Source: Ricinus communis (taxonomy: Eukaryota > Streptophyta > Magnoliopsida > Malpighiales > Euphorbiaceae). From it: 64,000 bases of DNA. The notes under the pieces are model-generated. The model searched no databases. It worked only from the letters and a program-made list of their open reading frames with translations, and was not told where the DNA came from. Made by a program: the position numbers and the translations under genes. Shown here piece by piece: positions 12,801 to 23,600 of this stretch. The stretch is from positions 5,208,001 through 5,272,000 of the forward strand of contig NC_063256.1 in assembly GCF_019578655.1 (NCBI RefSeq), given 5' to 3'. Positions within the stretch are counted from its first letter, which is position 1. Every line of letters begins with the position of its first letter.

Positions 12801-13686
12801 TATTGAGATGGTGGATCGCCAATTATGATTAATCAATTTACTTTTGAATTTTGTCCTTTCTACTGCTATTATTCTTCTCTCACGTCTTCTTTTGATTTGA
12901 TTCTCATGGTTGTTTTGTTAGCTCGGTCATTCTTGTCATCTTTGTCCTGATAGGTTCTCATTGTTAGATTAGAGCTGCAAATGGGCAAATTATTAACTTG
13001 GAAACTTATGTTTTACACTTTCTAGGTATATCCAAGGGATATATATGCATTTGGTTTGATAGCGTGGACTGGGAATGATGTACTGAACAGAAGGTATGTT
13101 CGACGTTTGAATCTTTAATTGGCATGCGAAAGACTAGAGAAGGGGAGAAAAAAGAACAAGGTCTTTTTTGGATTTTAAGGAATTCTCGTCATACAAGAGT
13201 TTATTGGTTTGTTTTTTTCATACATCATGTCTGATGTCTGTTAAATTGAAGTGGAATGCTTTCTAAATTTAACTATTGTTATTAGTTTTTGCTAATTCTA
13301 GATGACTATACACGCAATTGACAATATGTTATATCTCCCTACTACAAAACGAACTTGTTTCATGTTTCCTGATGAGTTATCCTTAGAGATGTATCAACAA
13401 CTTGACAATCTAAATACAGGTTGAGACTGTTAGCAGAATCCAAAGGATTCCGGCTTGATGACACTGGATTGTTTCCAGCTACTCAGGCTTCAGCTGGCAA
13501 ACGGGTAATGTATCCGACTCTTCACCATCTTCTCTGTTCTGTAGAGTTCTTTTCATGCTTATCTTGGAAATATCAATTCTTTTGCAGGGCTCAAGGGCTA
13601 CCGCGAGCCTGCGGCTTGACACCGAAAAAGAGGTGTTTGATTTCCTGGGCTTCCCTTGGCTTGAACCTCATGAAAGGAACCTATGA
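6859..13686 (+). pseudogene. POLL: DNA polymerase lambda, copy A: complete exon set with four frameshifts
   Basis: All 14 exons of the copy B gene are present: 6859-6972, 7059-7196, 7324-7668, 7855-7933, 8031-8161, 8607-8670, 9795-9976, 10074-10127, 11190-11279, 11753-11843, 12522-12603, 13026-13093, 13420-13504 and 13588-13686. Relative to copy B there is an extra G in exon 6 (~8655, giving a TGA at 8664-8666), two extra bases in exon 7 (~9916), an extra C in exon 9 (~11203) and an extra C in exon 11 (~12585). A two-base change at 13603-13604 turns Met into Ala. As written, translation ends before the polymerase domain is complete. Splice sites are undamaged and substitutions are almost absent. 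Sequencing error is therefore a live alternative to pseudogenisation. The start follows the family (MAPK...); in-frame ATGs at 6733 and 6793 also exist. Confidence 0.85.
8964..9406. mobile_element. hAT-type MITE in polymerase lambda intron 6 (copy A)
   Basis: A 443-bp non-coding element. Its left end is CAGGGACGGATCTAG and its right end, read on the other strand, is CAAGGGCGGAACCAG: imperfect terminal inverted repeats of the CAGGGGCGGA type seen in plant hAT elements. The flanks are CACACATG (8956-8963) and GACACATG (9407-9414), an 8-bp target duplication with one mismatch. The interior is AT-rich. It is present at the same place in copy B, so the insertion predates the duplication. Confidence 0.82.
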
Positions 13687-14613
13687 GATGTTTGTAATTT
13701 AGGAGCATGATATACATAATACATGTACACTTCTAGTTCAAGGAACCAACAGAATACTACGGAGTGATAGCAGGGTCATTTTGGCGGTTAAAGCAAGACG
13801 TGGCTCATTTTTGCTGGTTTTTGTCATTGAATGCGATCCCAACACTGGCTCCAAGCTTTGACCCTTCTAACTTGAACTGCTGTCCAGAATATGCATTATT
13901 TTGTAGCATATCACAAATTAGTGTATATATCTTTTGAATCATCTATGTATATTCTTACTTCTTATGAATGAACATCGAGTTAAACATAGACTCAAAACAA
14001 ACTGCAACAAGGTCTTTGTTCATAAGCTCATCCTCTCTTCAGTTCTGTATTGCCTGCGTCTGTACTGGTGGAGAATGATTCCTGCGGGAAAAGGAGCAAG
14101 GCATTGCACGTTAAACAACGCCCGATTTTGATGAATCGACTGTATTTTTTGTGTTGCATAAAGATTTTAGTTGGTTTAAGGATTCTGGGCTAAGAATAAA
14201 ATTTTCTTTTAGGTTTTTTTGGTTCCTTGTTCAAATGATTATAAAAACATTGAGTATCCATTACATAATTTTGCATTAAACAATTTAAATAATAAATATA
14301 GAACTTTCAAAACAAAGCAAAGTTTGGGATATCATATCATAATCATTTTTGAATTAGGCATCAGGAGTTGATTAAATAATAAAGGGAAAGTTCAGGAGAA
14401 AACGCTTATTTCCATTTTATTTCTATAATCGTCTAAAAGGGCATATTTGGCATTAAGGAATTAACGCAAGCAAAATATAGATAATTTAATTAGATAAAAT
14501 AATACAAAATTGGCACTCTTAATCGAAAGGAGAGTCGGAAACTTTCAAAGGAAAATTTGCTAGCCCGCCCAGAAAAGCTCGTGAAGAAACAGATAAGGAA
14601 ATAACAGAGAGAG
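13687..14613. other. Spacer between polymerase lambda and PRIN2 (copy A)
   Basis: 927 bp holding the polymerase lambda 3' UTR and the PRIN2 promoter and leader. No further gene is visible; short open frames here have no recognisable features. Confidence 0.6.
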
Positions 14614-16144
14614 ATGGCTTCCTGGAGTAAAGCTCCTGTTTCTCCAACGTTTAACTCCTGCTCCGTCTACTCTTCTTCAATTTCTCGCCCATTCCTTTCA
14701 TTTCTTTACTCTTCTTCTTCTCCCTCCACTTTTACTCCGCTTGTTTTGGGCTCATCCTCTCATTTAACTAACATCAGACTCGCTCGCTTTCACTTATTCC
14801 CTTATGTCACCAAGAATAAGGGAAATAACCACATTTGCAGAGCAGCTGAGTACAAATTTCCAGACCCAATTCCCGAATTTGCTGATGTAGTAAGTTCATT
14901 CCTTGCTTTTCTCGTGCATTTCATACCCACCTCTATCTCATCTTGCTAAATAATTTTTCTGTCTTCAGGAGACGGAGAAATTCAGGACCCATCTTCAGAA
15001 GAAGCTTTCTAAGAAAGGGGTCTGTGGAGATTCAATTGAAGAAGTTGTAGGAATCTGCACTGAGGTGCTTAATCTTCCCCTTTCGGTGTCCTTTTCAAAG
15101 TTTTGTTGTTTTTTTACAAAAGAAAAGCACAAATGCATATTTATAGAATTCGCTTGTCACTCATTTTTGGGAATGAGTTCATAATTTAGCTTCAGTAAAG
15201 TGGTAAAGCCTATATCTTGTTATACTGCAGGCTATTCTTCTAGTTTGTAAATTTTGTTACTCCGTTTGCTGGCACAATTTTTTGGACTTTCCAAACAAGG
15301 TGGCATATATTCCACGTAACAGCCGACATTTAGGATCAATATTGAACAATTAGATGGGTGGTGAAATAAGGAATGTTGAGAGAACAAGATCACATGGACA
15401 TTATTAGTCTGAGACCTATTAAGCTAACAAGATCACAGAGACATTGCTAGTCTTACTGCGATCTTGATTCAGAAACACTCGGCTTATGTATTGTGATGCT
15501 CTCAAGATTTTTCCCGACACACAGGTTTTGTCTTCTGTTTGCATATTTTGTAAATGGATTATTCAAAAAAATGAGACAGCTTAACAGCAACAAGTTGCAA
15601 ACTTGTTGAGATCGGGAAACTGATCTAGCTATGCTATTTTTACCATTCTTGATGTTTATACTAAGGGGTGCTAGAAGAAAATGTAGAAAAGTGGTAGGTG
15701 ATCCCAGTATGTTATGCATGTCTGAAAACCAAAAGAAAACTGTGTGACTTAAAAACAAACCTGAAAGATATGAGGCGGGTTCTTACTTGCATTCGGTTGT
15801 CGAAATATTGTTTTCTTCTTTTGAGCTTAAATGCTGTTTAGTTGCTTACTTAACTGGGGTTTTGAGGTGTTTTATTTGCTGGAAACAGTTGCTCTTGGAA
15901 GTATTTATGTAAAGGCACTAAACTTTTTGCCACTTATAATGCTTTCCAGATATTCAGTACATTCTTGCACTCGGAATATGGCGGTCCTGGAACGCTCTTA
16001 GTTATTCCTTTCTGTGACATGGCTGATACAATAAATGAACGAGGTCTGCCTGGAGGACCACAAGCTGCACGTGCGGCAGTAAAATGGGCCCAGGATCATG
16101 TTGACAAGGATTGGAAAGAGTGGACTGGAGGTGACAGCAAGTGA
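14614..16144 (+). CDS. PRIN2: PLASTID REDOX INSENSITIVE 2 (PRIN2), chloroplast (copy A)
   Basis: PRIN2 is a small plant protein of the plastid nucleoid that supports transcription by the plastid-encoded RNA polymerase. Three exons, 14614-14889, 14969-15064 and 15950-16144, join in frame to 188 residues. Residues 1 to ~75 are a Ser-rich transit peptide. The mature part is distinctive: AAEYKFPDPIPEFAD, then a helix-rich segment with Cys, then SEYGGPGTLLVIPF, LPGGPQAARAAVKWAQDHVD and KDWKEWTGG near the end. These match the Arabidopsis protein closely. Cysteines in the mature part (GVCGD, GICTE, PFCDM) are candidates for redox control, which is a known property of PRIN2. Coding exons are equal in length in copy B. 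The gene lies directly downstream of polymerase lambda, as in Arabidopsis. Confidence 0.95.
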
Positions 16145-17213
16145 CAGAAGAACTCCTGAATCTTCAATTGACTAGATGATTTTTATATTAAAACATCATT
16201 TGGAAAAGCTCACCTAGAAGTTCTAGTTCTCTTTGGGCATGTCTGAAGGGAGTCAAAAGTCATGATTCATTTGGTCCACTGAGGAAAGCGTAGTAAAATT
16301 TGAGGTTGTTTTTGTAGTAATGATTGCGAGGGCATTGTGTAACTGTACTGGATCATGAGTTTGTATAATGTAATCCCATGTCTTAGGACCTTGATAAGAA
16401 CTTAGAAGCAGCAAAGTTAAGCTGTTAAATTTTGAGAATAAATTGTTTCTACAAGTTATCCCATGTTTTTCTTCATCTCAGTGTTTGTATTCCATTGGAT
16501 ATCATTGTTTGCATCATCTTTTCTCCTCTCCAGATATGGAGTGTGTATTATTGCATTCTGTCCTAGCATTTGTTTTGGCTTCTTGAATAGCATCCATCCA
16601 ACAATCACAGATTTAAGATATAAATCAAGTGTTTTTGTTTCTATTTTCTGGGTTTTAGATTGAGACCCATTCTCTGGGAATTGGTATTTCTCTAGAATAG
16701 AGGTCATTGCAATGCAACCAGAATTATGGTCGTAGAGTTTGTACATCTTAGAATACAGCAGAAATATGAACTCTTATGGTTTGTTTTCAGATAGCATGTA
16801 TGTTATCATGCAACATCTTTGACTTCTTGCAAGACCTAGCTCGATCTTTTCCTATAATGGCTAATAACTCTATATTGTTTATATATAAACATGACCTCAC
16901 ATAAAGTTGAACGAAGGGAAAAAATATGGATTCTAACTGGATTGATAATAATTTATTGCCAAAAGCTCTAATGTGCTGGTTGCACAATGTAGAAGTGGAA
17001 AGGTACCATAAGTTCTTGGCATACTTTTGAATCTCTGATCATCTTAAATGCAGGGTGCAAGATCACTATGGACGTGCCCAGATAAGATGTTTGTAGCTCA
17101 GATGGCAATCTATTACTAGTCAGAACATACGTCATGCTATGGTAGCTGGGAGACCTCCAAGGCTTTAGTTTGGATTAGGCTTCAGGAATAAAGAATGTGA
17201 GACTTAGAGCGTT
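16145..17213. other. Spacer between PRIN2 and U5 (copy A)
   Basis: About 1.07 kb containing the PRIN2 3' UTR (AATAAA at about 16437) and unassigned AT-rich DNA. Overlapping open frames on both strands at 16456-16746 share no features with known proteins and are probably chance. Confidence 0.6.
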
Positions 17214-17266
17214 AACCCCACATCGCGATGCAGAAGATAGACGAGATAGGAGGTTTGGGATATAAG
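17214..17266 (+). promoter_or_regulatory. U5 snRNA promoter: USE and TATA box (copy A)
   Basis: AACCCCACATCG lies at 17214-17225 and TATAAG at 17261-17266. The gap is ~35 bp and the TATA is about 35 bp before the inferred 5' end. This is the same Pol II type of architecture as for U2 and U4. Confidence 0.85.
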
Positions 17267-17295
17267 GGGCTCGAACCAAACGAATTAAAGCACGC

Positions 17296-17416
17296 AGCCG
17301 CGCGGTGAGCACAAAGCGAACTATTCTTTCGCCTTTTACTAAAGAATACCGTGTGCGCGCCGCAGATAGCGGCATACGCCTATTTTTGGAGGGTTCACTC
17401 TTAAAATGAGTGGGTC
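17296..17416 (+). ncRNA. U5: U5 spliceosomal snRNA (copy A)
   Basis: U5 aligns the exon ends during both splicing steps. The invariant loop I sequence CGCCTTTTACTAAAG lies at 17330-17344, closed by the stem AACTATTCTTT / AAAGAATACCG. Further on are the Sm site CCTATTTTTGGA and a terminal hairpin CACTC...GAGTG. A 3' box (CATAATTCTAGTTAAG, 17418-17434) follows. The 5' end is inferred from TATA spacing and could shift by a few bases. An 81-residue open frame on the minus strand across the RNA is a shadow. Confidence 0.93.
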
Positions 17417-17739
17417 CCATAATTCTAGTTAAGTTTTTCTTTTTATTGACATGAGTGGGTCCCTTTGAAAGCCAATTGTATGCAAATAGTCAACAAACTA
17501 GTACACATCAGAGCGTAAGGTCCAAGACTTTGTTGGATACTTTGATACATGTGTTTCAAAGTGAAGCAAGCTATTTAACGTCCGTATGTCTCTTCGATGA
17601 AAATGAAATACATGTTAATATATGCACCGGCAACAATTCTAAACTTGACTTAAATGTATATCTCCAAAGTATCTTGTAGTAAAAGCGTACACTCTTTGAA
17701 TGCACATCTTCCCAAGTAATTTACAGTTACGATCAACTA

Positions 17740-19733
17740 TCAACCCATCATCTCACCCCTGTCTATGAATCGCTCAAGCAACTCCTTATCTTTCAAAACC
17801 AAGCAATCATCAGCCTTTCCAAACCAATTGTAGCGTCCTTTGGCAACATAGTCGTAGACTGCATCCCTGAGGGGAGTTGGGATGATTAAGAGCGTGCTTA
17901 AAGCGGAGTATGGTAGAGGCAAATATGAAACTACTCTCAGTGCGGCTGCAGGAACCACGAGCAAGTTAGCTAAGGAAATTGGTGCTGGGGGAGAAATGCA
18001 GAAAACTGAGACTGAATAAAAATGTAGGATAAATAAAATCCTCACTTGTCGAGTTCCATATGTCCTTGAGCAAAATAGTAAAAAAAATGGAAAGGTCATC
18101 ATGATAAGAAAATGTTCAATATTTATGTCAAGGTCACTAGAATAGAGAATTTGCTAATATGAGAAATCTATCCAAGTATAGTATGATTTTCTATGTTTCT
18201 AACACAGGTTAAATGTTCTTAAGAAAACAATTGAGGGGTTATAAACAGGCATCTACATTTGTGCCTGCAAAACAAATCCCATGCAGAATGTTTTACTCTC
18301 CAGTTTCACAGGAAAATCACATCCCTTGTTGTCATATGCCAAGTTTTAATTGCTACCTAGGTAAATCCATAGAAAGAAAGAAACAGACAGCGACCTAGAG
18401 CTAGCAAGGCTGTGAATTTTATATTAGCTTTCTACACAGTTCATCTCTTCTCAAGAAATATGCCCAGTGGTCACTGCATGCACCATAACACAGAGCAGAC
18501 AAGGGGGAAGATATAATTAATGTATTAACCTTGTATAAGTAGGTAGAGTTGGGGTATCCATCGACAAATAAGAAGCTGCTGCCAGAGTTTTGATTAAATT
18601 ACTAAGGAAAGCAATATAAGCAAATGCAAATAGGTCAATAAGGTAAATTAGGCTGGTTTCTCCATCAAATGGGAATTACCCTAAACATGGATATCCCAAC
18701 TACTAGAGCAGTCTAAATGCTTGAAATTCACTAACTTTTGGTAAAACAGGACACTCTTTAACTGATGAATGGATCCGACTATAAAACATTAACGACCACA
18801 GATATCTCTAAGAACAGCCTAACTTGTAATTAGTAACACTATTGCTTATTGTTCTGAGGTGATCACTGAACATCAATCCAGACTATATGTATGATAAAGG
18901 AAAGTGAATAGAGAAGGCAATCATACAATGTAGTAATAAGTTAAGTGGTCAAGGAACAAACCAGTGGATGCTTGGTGGTACAAATCAGGACCCTCAATGA
19001 AGAGAAAGCGGCGGAGAACATCATCTCGGTCAAGACCGCACAATCTTAAGTATGGCTCAGCAGCCTTTGATTGGAGACAACAAAACTTAATCTTCCTATA
19101 TTTATCTGCTTTAATCACCCACTTCACTCCTGTATTATTGCAGCATAAAAAATGCCAATTTAAAAATAATGGAGAGACAAGCACAAGATGAACATTAAGA
19201 ACTTGACAAAAGAAATTGGGTATTGATATGCGGACTCGGTGGTGGTATTATGGTAAAAAATGAAAAATGTAAAGGTGATCATCTTTGTGCATTGCTAATT
19301 TCAAGGAATTCACTTCACAATTAAAGTTGGTTGGACAACATGGAAACCAACTAGTGCCAAGGCATAAACACATATAACATTTCCATTACAAAGGGAATTA
19401 AGAAGCAAGTCTGGCATAATAATTTTCAAGCATTATTGAAGAAACCCAGATAACATAAAGGTAACCTCGGTGGCAGAGATGGCAGACACCATCGTAGACG
19501 ACGACACGTGGCTGGAGGAGAGTGGGTAGTGTAACAGGGCTCGGGAGGGTTGACGCGTCTGGGTACAGCACTTCTCCAGCAACATCAGCCGCAGTTTCTG
19601 AGACGGTATCGATTGGTAACGGAGATGGAAATGGAGAGGAAGAAAAGAAGTAATTCTTTAAGGAAGAAGAGAAAAATAGAGATGATCTCGGTGTAAATGT
19701 TGCAGTCAAGTTTCGAAACTTTGTCATCGTCAT
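17740..19733 (-). CDS. DCC family (DUF393) thiol-disulfide oxidoreductase-like protein, organellar (copy A)
   Basis: Three exons on the minus strand, 19733-19466, 19129-18962 and 17945-17740, join in frame to 213 residues. The N-terminal ~70 residues are Ser, Thr and Phe rich with basic residues, typical of a plastid presequence. The family signature VVYDGVCHLCHRG gives a DxxCxxC motif (Asp81, Cys84, Cys87). Conserved blocks FCCLQSKAAEPYL, YLPLPYSALSTLLIIPTPLR and YNWFGKADDCLVLKD follow, matching the plant DCC proteins predicted for chloroplasts. The exact substrate of these plant proteins is unknown; the two-Cys motif suggests disulfide chemistry. Intron 2 is about 1 kb. The gene converges on U5, whose RNA ends about 320 bp from the stop codon. 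Confidence 0.92.
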
Positions 19734-20655
19734 TTTCTTTGCTCTGTTTTTTTCAAAAAATTATTTTTGATTGAAAGGGAGTTTCAGTTTTCTTGTTCAA
19801 GAAAATTACAAGTTTCTCTTTTCTTGGCAGTCAAGTCGGAGTCGGTTCTTCCGGAAAAATCACCCCGATATTGGACCCGATTGAAAATGGTTTTGTTCAA
19901 CTTGGATTAGGACTTGGAACCTAATTAACTTTCTTGAGTAATTAATCATCAACCTAAAATTGCATTCGCTATTTACTATTTTTTTTTAAAGAAAAATTAT
20001 TGCAGCCAATTGCGAGGAGCTACAGAGCAAGAATGCCTCAACCTTATACACTTCTTTAGCGCAAAAGAGACTTGAATCTAAAATTGGTCTCTCCCAATAG
20101 CAAACCCCTTATAGCCATTATATCGATCTCATGCCCCAATCTTTTAACGTGGAATCTCCCAGTGGAAAAAATCAAGTTTTGCCGCTGTGTCCTTTCTGAT
20201 GACTAGTGGCATGGTAAGTGATTTCCTTGCAACCAAGGATTAATGTGATCATGTTATAACCGATTGAATTCGGTGCATTTTGGGAGAATTAAGTAACCCA
20301 ACCCTTTGTTTTCACCTGTTTCATTAGTGGCTTATGGAGTACATTTTCAAGTTTGAATAAGATAACAGGGAATGAATAAATAATCTAATTGTGGGAGGTT
20401 ATTAGATTTATGCCTATTTCAGGATAAAAAAGGGAATCGAGCCGAGTAGTCTTTCAGTTTGATGTCTTTAAGCCGCTTTGGTGTATGCCTGCTGTTGACA
20501 GGATCTCAAGCACGGACAAATTAAGAGGGAAAATAAGTCTGTCAGATAAGCTCCAATTTGCAACATCACCTGCTTCAGAGTTCTACTTTGAAAAACATTA
20601 AGTCACCTGGGCGAACTTTTTGTCCCAATAATCATGATTTCAACATCATGCAGTC
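19734..20655. other. Spacer between DCC and RNase H1 genes (copy A)
   Basis: 922 bp that should contain the DCC promoter and the RNase H1 3' UTR. It includes a poly-T run near 19979-19987 whose length differs between copies. No other gene is visible. Confidence 0.6.
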
Positions 20656-23600
20656 TCAATCATTGTAAAGACACTCTTCTTGAACTTGGCCATCTGCAAC
20701 AGAAAAAAGTCCCATGATTATTAGAGGCTTAAACGTTACACAAATTTAAATGGAGAACTGGATGAAACAGGCAAGCTCACCAGCAAGCTGGATGGCCAAG
20801 TTCGCTTGAGCATCAGCCTCGGAATTAAGTGCCTGTGATGCACACGTGACACCAGGTTAGGGCACTAAAGTGAGCCAACAAAGCAAAAGAAGCAGCAACA
20901 GTGAACCACACTAGCTTTCATTGGCATTCAACCACCTTACTAGTAGCAATAGTATTTAAGTTATTATACTCTTTGGTGATAGCTTTTTTTCCTACTCTAA
21001 TATCCCCATGAGAGAATGGACAGCATCAAGAGCACGAGATCTTAAGAACTTAGTTTTGTTTGGATTTAGATGTCAATGGTAAATCAATGTAGGACAGCAT
21101 TAGGTAAAACTGTTCTACAAGTAATTGTGGAAAATAACAATTAAGAGCCCGAAAACCGTATTATAAGTACAGAATTTCAGATTTGAAAATGGAGAAAACA
21201 AAGAAAAAAAAGAAAGAAGCTTCTAAGATTTTCAAAACAAAACTGCTGTTAATTTTATTAAACAAAACTCTGAATAAAGAACATATAACATGGGTATTTA
21301 TAGACCTACTAGATCTAATATCGACTTTTAAACAAAACTAGAAACACTTGAACTATCCTAAACCAACAAAAACTCCTAAATAAGACTTTAAAATAAAATA
21401 AAGACTCTCTCCTATAGAAACTGAACCACTATTCCAGCAAGCCTGGAAATTACCCTGGATATTGAGATTGCGAAATACTAGACCCTAACTCTAAATTTCT
21501 GAATTCTTTGAACTTTGTGCTTAAGCTCTTCCTTGACTGCATCGTAAACCAGAAGTAAGCCAACACCAGGATCAAGGTGGTTCAAAGTGGATGTAAACCT
21601 TAGAATAGACCACTCCCAAAACGAAGGTCAGGTGATCTGTATCTTGGTCAGAAGAAATTACATTTCATCCCTAGATGAGTAAAACTAGCTTCTCAAGCTC
21701 AGCAAGCATTTGAAATCTAAGTTGCTGGTTATGAACAGAAAATTGCAGTTTAAATAGGCAGATCATATAATCAAAATATACTCTGTTACTCTATTTTATA
21801 TTTTATATAGTAGAAACTTATAAACTAAAAATTATTATTATATTCATTTAATAGAGTTTTAATAGAGTATTGATATGGTACAGAGAAAGACCCCGAATAC
21901 CAAACTTGATTGTCCACTAGCTAGCATAATAGTTGAGTTCTCAAACACATTGAACGTGAAGTATAAACGAACCAGGTCAGAGAAAGAAAATCTAAATGCT
22001 TATGATGAGAGAGCTCGCTTAAAAAATTGGGCCGTGCAATCAAGCGAATGGTAAGGAACCTAATCAATTTTGGTGATTCTACGGAACTTGTGATACTACT
22101 ATCTGTCCAGGACAGAAGGAAAATATGGTAGCATAATTTTTATATTAGCACATGTTTTCCTAACACAAGATAGTAAGATAATTTATCACAAAAAAGAAAA
22201 AACTATAATAAACTGCGCCTACCCTTAGAACATGACTGATCTGAAAAGAAGCAAACTTGTCCTTCAGTTGTTTGGCCTGCTCATACAGATTAGTCATGTC
22301 TTTGTGTTTGACCTTCCATAAACCCTGAACCTGTTACATACTTTTCCACATAAGATTAAAAAATGGGATAACAAGATGCATGCAGGAATATCTATGATAA
22401 ATAAATGGCCACCAATTAGGTAACTAAATAAAATATGGACATGATAGCTCAACCATGGATCCTAGACTAGGGTTTTGGACATGAGTTGTGAGATTGAAGT
22501 AAAAAAAGCTGCTTTAACTAGCTAGAAAGAGAAGGCACCTTCATCACATTCCAAATGCTTCCCTCGTTGATACTGGAACCAAGACTTTCATTAAGTATTA
22601 TAATATATATCATTCTTCCCACAAACATCATTGGCAAAGAATCTATCAGACAAGCTGGCTGTCTATTTTTGGAAAAGGTGAAGTTTTGAGCTTGAAACTA
22701 TAAAAGATGGATCCATGCTGATCAATCCAATTGACCCTTCACCCCAACCCACCTCCACCAACACCCATATCAACACGAGAAAACAATAAAGAAAGAAATA
22801 TGGATGCAGTATTTCACATAGTTATTTACATTCAATCACAAGTGATTAAATGTTACTTAAACAGTAAACAAATGCTACTAACCAACCTGAGAGCAGACAA
22901 GTTTGGAGTCACCTTGGACACGAATTTTTGTATAACCCTTTTAAGAGCATATTTCATTCCTAAAATCATGGCTCTATATTCGGCCACATTGTTTGTTACT
23001 TGGCCCAATCCTTCTCGTAGTCTGCAAATCTACATCAATTGGAGGTTTAGAAAGATGGAACTATTAACCAAAGACAACGGGATAGAAAATAAGGCAAGAT
23101 TCCATACTATACGTCCATCTGTAGTCCGCAACAGAGCTCCTGCCCCAGCTGGTCCAGGATTTCCTTTTGAAGCACCATCAAACTCGAGAATACAGGAGTC
23201 CTGGAGATAAGGGATCAGATTTGTTTTGTATAGCATTTATCACCTGACCCTAAGAGTATTTATTCAGGAGGACCTCTTTCATTATTTCGATTACTGACTT
23301 ATGAAAATAGCTCAGCCAGTATGACAAAAATTTATTTGCATCTGCGTGGCATTAATAAGACATCCACTTACGTCATCGTAGTACAATGCCTGAGCCTCAG
23401 TTTGATTATCCAACTTGGCATGCTTTCTTAGAGGATCAGTTAAACCAGAAGCTGATCCATCAGTTTCCTGCATTGCAATAAACATACATCTAAGGAAAGC
23501 ACAATAAGTACAAAGACTAATAAACACGCATCTTTTGCAAATAGAATCTGCCAAAACAACGTATTGAATCCACGTTATATGACATAGCACAACCTTAAAC

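Noticed and set aside
16456..16746. Overlapping open frames on both strands after PRIN2
   Set aside because: No initiation context, splice sites or family features. The position fits the PRIN2 3' region.
17175..17420. 81-residue minus-strand open frame rich in Arg
   Set aside because: It is the antisense of the U5 snRNA and its promoter; the composition reflects the GC-rich RNA stems.
22731..23210. 159-residue plus-strand open frame
   Set aside because: It overlaps RNase H1 exons 5 and 6 on the opposite strand. In copy B it is broken into two frames by a one-base difference, so it is not maintained.
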